29,018 nt of DNA, taken from contig CARSXK010000015.1 of the NCBI GenBank assembly GCA_949065595.1, forward strand, positions 1-29,018. Direction: 5' to 3'. Below are positions 1-7,069 of the stretch, piece after piece. The translations under genes and the position numbers were made by a program. How positions within the stretch are numbered: position 1 is the stretch's first letter; every line of letters starts with the position of its first letter. This DNA is from UBA5026 sp949065595 (lineage in GTDB: Bacteria > Bacillota_I > Bacilli_A > RF39 > UBA660). The notes under the pieces were generated by a model. That model was not told the DNA's origin. It was given only the letters and a program-made list of their open reading frames with translations, and searched no databases.

Positions 1-199
1 CCTAGTATACCATTACTAAAGTTTTTTGTGTCTATATATCTATACTAACACCAGTATTCATTTTTTTAGAAATTTTCAACTTTTGAAGAAATTTACAAAA
101 AACACTTGTCAAAGTTTAGAAAGTCATGTTTTATGTGTAAATGGAAACCTGAACAAATTTGGGTTTATATAAGATACGCTAAAATTATTAATAGCATTT

Positions 200-222
200 T
201 ACTACTAATTTACTACTTTAGA
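200..222 (-). repeat. Double Tn916-type integrase arm site (isolated)
   Basis: Two copies of TTTACTACT spaced 11 bp apart. The 23 bases are the reverse complement of the inner arm-site pair at 9381-9404, with no mismatch across the shared core. The unit AGTAGTAAATT is the known DR2-type site bound by the N-terminal domain of Tn916 integrase. This copy lies about 1.1 kb outside the proposed left end, so it is probably left by another related element or marks an earlier, larger element. Confidence 0.6.
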
Positions 223-298
223 AATATGTTACAAAAGTTTAATACTTAAAATGAATTAAAAAAATAGATACACATTATTATAAATAAGATAAGAAATA

Positions 299-307
299 TG
301 GTAAAAT
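299..307 (+). promoter_or_regulatory. Extended -10 promoter of the transglutaminase-like gene
   Basis: TGG followed by TAAAAT forms an extended -10 (299-307). No good -35 is visible at the expected distance. Transcription would begin about 25 bases before the ATG at 339, just ahead of the GGAGG at 326-330. The same extended -10 pattern recurs at many genes in this window. Confidence 0.4.
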
Positions 308-338
308 ATCTTTAGAATAAATGATTGGAGGCATAAAT

Positions 339-1145
339 ATGAGCCAAAATTTAAACTCTTTTAGAGATATAATAGCCTATGTTAACTCTTTAGAAAATGA
401 AGAACAAATTAAAGGATTTGTAATGTCTAGATTAGAAGAATTGGAAAAAAATTCTGAAAAAAGAAACATAGATAAAAACAATAATGGCCGTTTGATAGGG
501 ACAATTTCAGAAGGGTATATTAATTCAGATAGCCCCATTATTACATCTTATATGGTTGATCCTTTTTATATGAATGACGCAACACTTTATATAGAATTCA
601 TAAAATCTATTAAAGGTAAAAATTTAAATAATCCTTTACAATTTTTTCATGAATTACAAGATTTTACGATTGAAGCATTTGGTTTTAAAGGGAATCAAGC
701 TATTAGAGTAAATGTTTACTTGCAAGAAAGAGATGATTCTCAAATATCAATAGCAGATTTCTATAAAAATAATTCTGCACTATGTTCAGAGAGAAGTGCC
801 GCAGTACAAAATATAGCAGAGTTTTGTGGAATAAAAAGTTATTTAGTATTTGGTAAATTAAGTTCTGAAGGAAAGGAAGAAGAACATGCATTTAATATAT
901 TTCAAATGAAAGATGGTACTTTGATTTTATATGATTCAACAAACCCAGTTACTCTTAATAGCGGATATGTTCCAGCATATTCAATTATTGGTAAAGAAGA
1001 TATTTCTAATATAGAAAGTATTTCATTCGATTTTGAAGGACTTAGTAAATTATATAAGCAACCTATTCATCCAGATGAACCATTAGATAGAAATTATACT
1101 ACTTGTAATTTCTATTTGAAGAATGAAAGTGCCCAATTGAAATAA
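339..1145 (+). CDS. Transglutaminase-like cysteine protein
   Basis: A 268-residue protein without signal peptide or membrane segment. The ATG at 339 is chosen because GGAGG lies 9 bases upstream; the ATG at 321 has no ribosome site. Residues C149 (in LCSERSAA), H183 (in EHAFNIF) and D199 (in LYDSTNP) are in the order and context of the Cys-His-Asp triad of transglutaminase-like or papain-fold enzymes. In this fold the cysteine lies at a helix start and the His and Asp on adjacent strands, which fits. The substrate cannot be told; it could be a protease, amidase or crosslinking enzyme. It stands alone, with its own promoter and terminator, between an isolated integrase arm site and the integrated element, so it may be mobile cargo. 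The family assignment is inference from motif spacing. Confidence 0.6.
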   Translation: MSQNLNSFRDIIAYVNSLENEEQIKGFVMSRLEELEKNSEKRNIDKNNNGRLIGTISEGYINSDSPIITSYMVDPFYMNDATLYIEFIKSIKGKNLNNPLQFFHELQDFTIEAFGFKGNQAIRVNVYLQERDDSQISIADFYKNNSALCSERSAAVQNIAEFCGIKSYLVFGKLSSEGKEEEHAFNIFQMKDGTLILYDSTNPVTLNSGYVPAYSIIGKEDISNIESISFDFEGLSKLYKQPIHPDEPLDRNYTTCNFYLKNESAQLK

Positions 1146-1256
1146 AAAGTTAAATATAATAATTATAAAAACGCATTTTTTATACCAAATATAAAGCATG
1201 ATTTAATATTTAAAGAATAATTTTTTGCTACATGCTTCATGCTACATAATAAGGGT

Positions 1257-1285
1257 AATACTATGACATCACATAGTATTTTTTT
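1257..1285 (+). terminator. Rho-independent terminator
   Basis: A perfect 9-bp stem, AATACTATG with CATAGTATT, and a 6-base loop, followed by a T run on the plus strand. It lies 112 bases after the transglutaminase-like gene and about 30 bases before the proposed element end, so it insulates the two. Confidence 0.8.
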
Positions 1286-1316
1286 AAAACAAAATAGTAC
1301 ATGTTTTTTAAATAAC

Positions 1317-1346
1317 TTTTTATAAGTTCTTAAATGCCACTATAAC
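1317..1346 (+). repeat. Left terminal inverted repeat
   Basis: The reverse complement matches 9607-9636 in 27 of 30 positions; the outer 20 bases, running to TTATAAAAA, are identical. Similarity stops abruptly outside 1317. The int stop codon (1330-1332) lies within the repeat. Confidence 0.75.
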
Positions 1347-2646
1347 TTGGTTTTATAAGGGTTGGTGGCATTTCTTGTTTTGGAAGATTCTCACAAATAT
1401 TCTCATAATTTCTTATATTTTCACTTTCAAAAGTAGTAAAAGAGTAGTAAATTTCACTTTTTAATACTCTTTCCATCTCGGCTTTTGCTGATTCTGAATT
1501 TACATGTGCGTAATAACTTAATGTAATAAGAATATTTGCATGACCCATAATATATTGTAGTGCTTTCGGATTCATTCCAGCATTTGCCATTTTAGTACAG
1601 AATGTATGCCTTAATGTATGAGGTGTTGTCTTGTTTGGCAATGATTCTTCATGACATTTATTGTATTGAGCTACTAGACCACGAAATACATTAGAATAAT
1701 CTCTTGCTATTCTTGGTAATCCATTTCGATTTAAGAATACAAAGTTGCTATAACCATCAATAACAATAGATTTAGCGTGATTTCTATTTACAAGTATTCT
1801 TTTAAGTGCATGAAAACATTTATCACTCATAGGCACTTTTCTAATTCCAGCATCTGTTTTTGGCACTTCAATATAATAACCATCTTTACCTTTTAATAAT
1901 TGGTGGTCTATATTGATTTCATGATTTATAAAATCTAAATCGGATTCTGTTAATCCACATAATTCAGATGCTCTTAAACCAGTTTCAAGTAAGACTATTA
2001 TATCGTCCATATATCTATAATAGATTTTGCTATTTTGAATAAAATTGAATAGACTATATTCTTGAGATGGTGTAAGTGGAACTCTTGGCTCTGTATCGTC
2101 GTCAATAATATCTTTAAGCTTAAATTTAAAGGGATTTTTTCTGATGCAGTCATCTTCTATTGCCATATAGAATATAGCTTTTAAAGACCTTTGGTCGTTT
2201 TTAATGACTTGATAAGGAACACCCTTTAATTTCATGCGTATAGCCCATTCTTTAGCATCTGATGGCTTTACACTTTCAATAGCACATGCTCCTAGTTTGT
2301 CCTCTCTTAAAGACCTTAAAAGCCTTTCACGACCTGGAATAGTTTTCTCTCGTACATTTGCATGAATTCTAATGAATTTCTCGTAAAGTTCACAGACATT
2401 CATTTTTTTGCCTATTGTATCAATTCCATCATACAAATCTTTTTGTAGTTCTTCTTCTTTTTCTCTTAAAGATTTATCTTCTCGTTTTCCTTTAGGTGTT
2501 TTATCTGTATGTACTAATTTCCAAGCATATACAAATTGTGGTTTTCCGAAACTATCAATATATTTATAAGCATATCTTCCATCTTTTCTTTGGCTCTCTC
2601 CAGTTTTTAAAATTCTTCCTTTAACGTCTCTACGTTTTTCAGACAT
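1330..2646 (-). CDS. int: Tn916-family tyrosine integrase
   Basis: A 438-residue tyrosine recombinase that cuts and joins the element ends. The N-terminal 70 residues (opening MSEKRRDVKGRILKTGESQR) closely match the arm-binding domain of Tn916 Int. Catalytic residues are R225 (TGLRAS), K263, H343 and R346 (HTLRHTF), H369 (MGHA) and the nucleophile Y379, the same number as in Tn916 Int. The start ATG has AAAGGAG upstream. Compared with Tn916 Int (405 residues) there is a C-terminal extension of about 33 residues; the DNA encoding its beginning contains the left arm sites (1429-1453), so coding sequence and binding site overlap. It is the last gene of the minus-strand run and follows xis by 77 bases, as in Tn916. 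Confidence 0.95.
   Translation of the reverse strand: MSEKRRDVKGRILKTGESQRKDGRYAYKYIDSFGKPQFVYAWKLVHTDKTPKGKREDKSLREKEEELQKDLYDGIDTIGKKMNVCELYEKFIRIHANVREKTIPGRERLLRSLREDKLGACAIESVKPSDAKEWAIRMKLKGVPYQVIKNDQRSLKAIFYMAIEDDCIRKNPFKFKLKDIIDDDTEPRVPLTPSQEYSLFNFIQNSKIYYRYMDDIIVLLETGLRASELCGLTESDLDFINHEINIDHQLLKGKDGYYIEVPKTDAGIRKVPMSDKCFHALKRILVNRNHAKSIVIDGYSNFVFLNRNGLPRIARDYSNVFRGLVAQYNKCHEESLPNKTTPHTLRHTFCTKMANAGMNPKALQYIMGHANILITLSYYAHVNSESAKAEMERVLKSEIYYSFTTFESENIRNYENICENLPKQEMPPTLIKPSYSGI
1429..1453 (+). repeat. Left double integrase arm site (DR2-like)
   Basis: Two AGTAGTAAA units 11 bp apart, inside the 3' part of int. It matches the reverse complement of 9501-9525 at 24 of 25 positions and lies 112 bp from the left end, mirroring the right end. 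The unit corresponds to the DR2 site bound by the N-terminal domain of Tn916 Int (established knowledge). Confidence 0.75.
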
Positions 2647-2723
2647 ATTATTAGCTCCTTTCAGTTAAGAAAGAGCCTTGACATGCTATGAATCAATTAT
2701 AGCATATTTAAGGCTTATTTTCA

Positions 2724-2966
2724 CTATATTACGTCTAAAGAATCAATTATTTTTTCAAATGCAAGACGCTTTATTAGAAGTCTGTTACCACTACGCAAAA
2801 CCCAGCTACTTGTTATATTTTCTTCTGCTAGTTTACGAAGTTTATTTTCGCCAATTCTAAAATATTTAGATGCTTCTTCTATGCTTAAACAATATTTTTC
2901 CCAAATAGGAACGTTAGAATCATTTATATTTTGATATTTAAAATTTATTTTTTTATCTTTATTCAA
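2724..2966 (-). CDS. xis: Tn916-family excisionase
   Basis: An 80-residue basic winged-helix protein that bends element ends and promotes excision with Int. The block from PIWEKY through EEASKYFRIGENKLRKLAEE is nearly the same as Tn916 Xis, and the C-terminal FEKIIDSLDVI also matches. The open frame begins with a TTG codon at 2966, 10 bases after AAGGAG; the two ATGs nearer the ribosome site are out of frame, so TTG is the likely start. The N-terminus is about 15 residues longer than Tn916 Xis. It is followed by int and preceded by the FtsK-like gene (69-base gap). Confidence 0.93.
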   Translation of the reverse strand: MNKDKKINFKYQNINDSNVPIWEKYCLSIEEASKYFRIGENKLRKLAEENITSSWVLRSGNRLLIKRLAFEKIIDSLDVI

Positions 2967-3034
2967 AAGACATCATCTCCTTAAAAAATTTAAAAATGAC
3001 GCCTTTCCATTCCTCAGTTAATAAGATTTATTTT

Positions 3035-4570
3035 CTAATAAAAATTTATTTCTCTATTTTTTATATCTTCTATATCTTTAACATATCTAGCTACTTTTAA
3101 ATCGCCATCAGTTTTTTTACCACTACTTAATTCATGTAAAAATGAATCTTCGTCTATTAAATAACCTTGTATTACTTCGTGATTATCATTTACAAACATG
3201 CCTTTAGTATCTTTATTTAATAGCTCATTTGCATCTGTATTTCCGACAACAATTCCAGAAGTAATAGAATCTACATAAGTAGACCAATTTTCTGTAATAT
3301 TTATTGGAACGCACTTCGGTAGATTTGTTTTTGTCAACTTTTGTGAATTAAGTATAATATGCGTTGCTGTTGCACCAGCTTTGCGTACTAATTTTTCTAT
3401 ATAATAAATAATTTTAGCATGTATCAATTTTTCTCTTTCCAATATCTCTTTTTCCTCTTTTGTTTCTTTTGGGTATATTGAGAAGTCTTTATCAAAAATA
3501 TCAGATGCTTCTTCAATAACCAGCATTATATGAGGTATTTTATCTGATTCTTCTTGTTTTAAATTATATTTATCAATAGTATCAATTTTATTATCTAATA
3601 ATTTAGTTCTTCTTTCATGCTCATAATCTAAAATGATTAAAGTATTTAAAAGACCTAGTTCTGTGTTTAATATAGTGCAATTATTTAGTTCTTTCCAAAT
3701 GCCTTGGTAGTCAATTTTCTTTCCATCATAAACGTATAAATGACCACCTAACAATAAAAATTCGGCACAGATGCATTTTTGGAATCGTGTTTTTCCCATT
3801 CGTGTAGCTCCAGTTATCTTGGCATGCACATTTCTTGATAGATTCCACCATTGATATTTACCAGCTCCATTTTTACCTATAATGATTTTTAAATCATTTA
3901 GAGGATTCTTTTTGCTGTCATTATTTTCACTTTTTAAATCCTTTAAGCATTTATCATTAAAGGTAATAGCTTTAGGTTTAAGCGGGTCATTTGGTGTTAA
4001 ATATATTAAAATTTTATCTATTTTAAAATCTTCTGTATATTTAACATATAATCCAAAATGATTTCTAATAGTTTCCCATTTAGCATCTATTTCTTCCTTT
4101 GTAAAACTATTTTTATAAAACATATAACTTATAGTGTCTTTATCATTTATATTTGGAAACTTAACAATAAAAGATGGGGGAATTAGATTCTCATATTTTT
4201 CTTTGTTTTCTGGTTTAAATATAATCTCCATCTTTTCGTCATATTCGATATAGCTTATAGGTTTAAAAGAATGCCTTATCGTTAATGCTATTGGTATTAA
4301 CGAAAGTACATATACTAAATAATAAATAAAATTCACTTCAAAGCCACATAATTTATTTAGAAGTGGTATTTGAATAAAACTATTAAGTTTATTTATTATT
4401 GAAATATTTTTTAAATTATAATCGAAGATCAATATTACTATTGATTCAATTATAATAAAAATGATTCTAGTAAGTATTGATTTCCAATTATACCTTATAC
4501 GTAGTAGAATAGTCTCTAATTTTCTCTTAATTCTAGTAAGAGATAATTTATTTTTAACATTATTCTGCAT
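3035..4570 (-). CDS. FtsK/HerA-type DNA-pumping ATPase, membrane-anchored
   Basis: A 511-residue protein. Two hydrophobic segments (about 33-49 and 82-97) anchor it, followed by a domain of about 150 residues and a P-loop ATPase core. Walker A is GATRMGKT (254-261); the Walker B region is IMLVIEEASDIF (about 348-359). A second P-loop-like stretch, GKNGAGK, at 232-238 precedes it but lacks the Thr/Ser and is probably not catalytic. The layout matches FtsK/SpoIIIE-type coupling proteins such as ConQ of ICEBs1, Orf21 of Tn916 and TraB of actinomycete elements, which move DNA through the membrane. The ATG at 4570 is chosen because AAGGAGG lies 9 bases upstream; it overlaps the rep stop by 11 bases, so the two are probably translationally coupled. 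Function in transfer is inferred. Confidence 0.85.
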   Translation of the reverse strand: MQNNVKNKLSLTRIKRKLETILLRIRYNWKSILTRIIFIIIESIVILIFDYNLKNISIINKLNSFIQIPLLNKLCGFEVNFIYYLVYVLSLIPIALTIRHSFKPISYIEYDEKMEIIFKPENKEKYENLIPPSFIVKFPNINDKDTISYMFYKNSFTKEEIDAKWETIRNHFGLYVKYTEDFKIDKILIYLTPNDPLKPKAITFNDKCLKDLKSENNDSKKNPLNDLKIIIGKNGAGKYQWWNLSRNVHAKITGATRMGKTRFQKCICAEFLLLGGHLYVYDGKKIDYQGIWKELNNCTILNTELGLLNTLIILDYEHERRTKLLDNKIDTIDKYNLKQEESDKIPHIMLVIEEASDIFDKDFSIYPKETKEEKEILEREKLIHAKIIYYIEKLVRKAGATATHIILNSQKLTKTNLPKCVPINITENWSTYVDSITSGIVVGNTDANELLNKDTKGMFVNDNHEVIQGYLIDEDSFLHELSSGKKTDGDLKVARYVKDIEDIKNREINFY

Positions 4571-5597
4571 CTTCTGAATCCTCCTTATGAATAACATTTT
4601 TGCCTTTTAATATTTCTTCTTCTTTTGTAAGTTTATGAGCTATAATAGTGCCATCAGCTTTAAATTCTAATATATTATGAATTCTTCTATTGATAGCTCT
4701 TAATTGTTTTAATCCATCCATACTATAATGTAATTCTTTCCATTGAGAATACCATGGAATATTACTTATAATATAAATCTTTGTAGCACATAGAACACGA
4801 TTATAGTATCTACTCATTAAATAATAAGGGTATATATCACATAAATTTAAAAATGTACTTGCACCACCCGGAAAATTGTACCAATAGAACTCATCCAGTA
4901 CGAGTACGTCTTGAGATTCGTAAGAATCATAACACCCTCTACCATAATCTGTAATTCTGCATACTTCATTAGCTGAAAATGTATCCATAATAGACCTACT
5001 TTTTCCCGTATTTGTTTCGCCGAAAATTGCTGTAATTTTTACGTCTCTGTTTTCTTTTGAAAATTTTTCTTGTAGAATTTTTTGACGCATTGCATCTATG
5101 TAGTTAATCTTTGTAATTAGTTTTGGATTTTCTTCTACTATTTCCACAACTGATTTATTATTTTTAATATCTTCTAAAAGTTGAGCATACATATCTTGCT
5201 TTTTTTCATTAGCTGTTTTAGGCATCTCGCCCCAAGAAAATGTCTCTATACTGGTATCAGCTTTTTTAGAATTAGACCATTTACTACCACTTTTTAAAAC
5301 GTAATTTATACATTCCATCGCAGAGCCCATTTTTTCCTCAACTCTACAAGCTGGGAATCTTCGTTTTAAAGTGCTAAATCTAACTGGTGAATTACAGCAA
5401 AAATAAGCATGGTAGTGAGGGGTGTGTTTCTTTAATCCTACTTCATGACTAATACAATAATAGGTAGGTTTAAATTTCATGATTCCAGCTTTTAAACTTT
5501 CCCATGTAACCCCATGGTCTTGAGGATTATTTATTAAAAATAGATACTCTCTATTTTGGGTATCTCTTTTTTTTCTTTTAATAGTCTTTTTCTCCAT
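4560..5597 (-). CDS. rep: CRESS-DNA-type replication initiator (HUH endonuclease + SF3 helicase)
   Basis: A 345-residue Rep of the kind found in circular single-stranded DNA viruses and related bacterial plasmids. Endonuclease motifs: I, FLINNP (20-25); II, HYH (61-63), the HUH metal site; III, Y99 with K102 (NYVLKSG), the nicking tyrosine. Helicase motifs: Walker A GETNTGKS (193-200), Walker B VLVLDEF (231-237), motif C IISN with N279. All key residues are present, so it should nick an origin, stay attached to the 5' end and unwind, i.e. rolling-circle replication, perhaps also processing for transfer. ATG at 5597 follows GAGGTGG and overlaps the stop of the upstream Rep-like gene (TGATG). 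Tn916 and ICEBs1 use an unrelated Rep_trans relaxase at this place. Confidence 0.92.
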   Translation of the reverse strand: MEKKTIKRKKRDTQNREYLFLINNPQDHGVTWESLKAGIMKFKPTYYCISHEVGLKKHTPHYHAYFCCNSPVRFSTLKRRFPACRVEEKMGSAMECINYVLKSGSKWSNSKKADTSIETFSWGEMPKTANEKKQDMYAQLLEDIKNNKSVVEIVEENPKLITKINYIDAMRQKILQEKFSKENRDVKITAIFGETNTGKSRSIMDTFSANEVCRITDYGRGCYDSYESQDVLVLDEFYWYNFPGGASTFLNLCDIYPYYLMSRYYNRVLCATKIYIISNIPWYSQWKELHYSMDGLKQLRAINRRIHNILEFKADGTIIAHKLTKEEEILKGKNVIHKEDSEDAE

Positions 5598-5920
5598 CAG
5601 ACCACCTCACAATTTACATTTAAACATTTTGGAATTTTGCCATATTCTCTAAAATTTATTAAATATAATTTATTTTTAATATAATTTACACATGAAATAG
5701 CTTTATCAGTCCATTCTTGCACATGAGCAAAGCCAAAATTGAATTGAACTCGGTCTAAACTAACATTATCGTGGCATATAATATAAATAAATTTAGTCTC
5801 ATTAGCACTAGCTTTGCAATAGTAAACTGGTAGTAGCTCATTGATTCTTAACATTAAATTTTCATTATCTATATAAATTTCTTTCCAAGTTATTAAATAA
5901 CCTTTATAATTCTTATGCAT
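5597..5920 (-). CDS. Rep N-domain-like protein lacking HUH histidines (paralogue 2)
   Basis: A 107-residue protein, the size of the Rep endonuclease domain alone. It aligns with the N-terminus of the downstream Rep: YLIT for motif I, PVYYC (31-35) for PTYYC, IYIIC for AYFC, and CVNYIKNK (77-84) for CINYVLKS. At the metal site the two histidines are replaced (K43, I45 by my alignment), while the motif III tyrosine (Y80) is kept. It therefore probably cannot cut DNA but may still bind the origin or Rep. Start ATG at 5920 chosen for TAGGAGG 9 bases upstream; the longer frame to 5974 lacks a ribosome site. Translationally coupled to rep. The homology call is by eye, supported by order and spacing of several motifs. 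Confidence 0.75.
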   Translation of the reverse strand: MHKNYKGYLITWKEIYIDNENLMLRINELLPVYYCKASANETKFIYIICHDNVSLDRVQFNFGFAHVQEWTDKAISCVNYIKNKLYLINFREYGKIPKCLNVNCEVV

Positions 5921-5983
5921 TGATTTATACCTCCTAAATATCAATTTTTTATTTCTGCTACATACAACATACATAATTGAAGA

Positions 5984-6295
5984 TTATTCTAAAAATTTAT
6001 CTATATTATCATTCTCAAAGAAATAATCAAGATTCTGTTCTTGTATATATCTTTTACATTGTTTTGGATTAGTGTGTTTATAAATTTTTGAAACATGCCA
6101 TCTCTTAAATATAGATATACACAAATCAAAAATAGTTTTATTAGACCCCATCAAATAAATACTACAAGAATCTTTTGAGAATGACATACAATAATATTTT
6201 GGTTGTAATTTATTTATCTTAACTATTATGTCGTCATAGCTCATATTGTGGTTTTCTTTAATAATTATAAAATCATTTTCTTCATACAATTTCAT
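5984..6295 (-). CDS. Rep N-domain-like protein lacking HUH histidines (paralogue 1)
   Basis: A 103-residue protein with the same outline as the next gene and the Rep N-domain: hydrophobic strand FIIIKEN (9-15), helix DDIIVKINKLQ, then PKYYC (32-36), strand SIYLMG (45-50), and CKRYIQ with Y84 at the motif III place. The metal-site histidines are absent (C44, I46). Strong ribosome site AAAGGAG before ATG 6295. It is the first gene after the hairpin region 6346-6404, and 63 bases separate it from paralogue 2. Likely role: inactive partner of Rep in origin recognition or control; this is inference. Confidence 0.7.
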   Translation of the reverse strand: MKLYEENDFIIIKENHNMSYDDIIVKINKLQPKYYCMSFSKDSCSIYLMGSNKTIFDLCISIFKRWHVSKIYKHTNPKQCKRYIQEQNLDYFFENDNIDKFLE

Positions 6296-6325
6296 TTTAT
6301 CAATTCTCCTTTTAAAAAATTATAA

Positions 6326-6404
6326 TTGCTACATTGCTACATAAAACGCAATAGGAAATTCTAGGCTATTGCGTGGCATGGCATTGGGCTTAACGCCCAT
6401 GCCA
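6326..6404. other. Candidate replication or transfer origin: direct repeats and GC-rich hairpins
   Basis: TTGCTACA occurs twice in tandem (6326-6341). Next is a perfect 9-bp stem, ACGCAATAG (6346-6354) with CTATTGCGT (6366-6374), loop GAAATTCTAGG. Directly after is a GC-rich hairpin: TGGCAT-T-GGGC (6379-6389) with GCCCATGCCA (6395-6404), loop TTAAC; an alternative 8-bp pairing (6374-6381 with 6397-6404) is possible. This is the most GC-rich stretch of the element and lies just upstream of the Rep-like genes, where HUH Rep origins (stem-loop plus iterons) usually are. The nick site is not known. On the minus strand it could also act as a partial terminator after the 117-residue gene, but no strong T run follows. 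Confidence 0.5.
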
Positions 6405-6422
6405 GCCTGCATCTAGCTTTAA

Positions 6423-6776
6423 TTACTTACTAGCTTTAACTTTTAAGTTATAAGCTTTTTCAGATTTTACATTAGATAAAACTAAAGCATCTACATCGTC
6501 ATTTACTAATAAAACGTCGCTTGCAGTACCTTTTGCTCTCATTTCACTATTATAAGCATATATATCTAAATCTAAATCTTGAAACATTACTGCTTGAGTT
6601 TTCTTCTTTGGAGTATTTAATAATTTCTCGCCAGTTATAAGAATTTTTATCTCTTTAAGTTCAGCATTATGCACAAAATAATTATAACCATTTGGCTTTT
6701 CTAGTTTCTCGCCATCTTCTGTAAAAAAGTTACCAAATACCTTATCAAGATAGTAAACTTTGTTTTGATAGTCCAT
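6423..6776 (-). CDS. Small beta-rich protein of the transfer/replication operon
   Basis: A 117-residue protein of unknown family, acidic in the middle and basic at the end, no membrane segment. Alternating hydrophobic pattern suggests beta strands. Its place as first gene before the Rep and DNA-pump genes, and a faint likeness (FG near residue 15, a strand-rich body, a C-terminal DVLLVNDDVDAL segment) recall the DUF961 proteins such as HelP of ICEBs1, a single-stranded-DNA-binding helicase helper. That link is a guess from position and shape only. Start ATG at 6776 follows AAAGGATT. It is probably transcribed from the palindromic promoter at 6896-6944. Confidence 0.6.
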   Translation of the reverse strand: MDYQNKVYYLDKVFGNFFTEDGEKLEKPNGYNYFVHNAELKEIKILITGEKLLNTPKKKTQAVMFQDLDLDIYAYNSEMRAKGTASDVLLVNDDVDALVLSNVKSEKAYNLKVKASK

Positions 6777-6895
6777 GTCTTTTAATCCTTTCTACGCTAA
6801 TTTAACCATAACCCAAGAGCACGTTGATATTTCTATCAAAAGGAATATAGGTTAAACGCAATTTGCCTTTCGTGTTATTACTCTTTATTTTTATA

Positions 6896-6944
6896 TTCAA
6901 GAGAATTGTAAAAAAGGGAGGTTTATGTTACAATATCTCTTGAA
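6896..6944. promoter_or_regulatory. Palindromic two-way promoter
   Basis: An inverted repeat (6896-6911 with 6928-6944, one bulge) in which both strands carry TTGTAA, 17 bases, TACAAT. Plus strand: -35 at 6906-6911, -10 at 6929-6934 with an extended TGT. Minus strand: -35 from 6933 to 6928, -10 from 6910 to 6905. The two promoters overlap completely, so polymerase can use only one at a time. Rightward it drives the Xre-type regulator (leader about 130 bases), leftward the Rep/pump operon (about 120 bases). The palindromic arms may also be the regulator's operator. Hexamers and spacing are seen; the switch behaviour is inferred. Confidence 0.7.
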
Positions 6945-7069
6945 TTACAGCTTATTTTTTAGGCCTAATATCTTCGCTGTCAATAATAGTATATACTAGC
7001 CATATAATAAAAACAGCTAAAACAATGGTTACTAAAAATATAGAAAAGTTACAAAAATAGGAGGTTAAA

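Larger units (their letters stand above)
1..338. other. AT-rich flank without a gene
   Basis: No coding region is supported here. The stretch is very AT-rich and holds one double arm-type site (200-222) and the presumed promoter and ribosome site of the next gene. It lies outside the element end proposed near 1317, so it is either old chromosome or residue of a second mobile element. Confidence 0.5.

Noticed and set aside
6925..6999. Possible 24-codon leader peptide with GGGAGG upstream, before the regulator gene
   Set aside because: Its ATG lies between the -35 and -10 of the plus-strand promoter, upstream of the predicted transcript start, and the ribosome site is too close to it.
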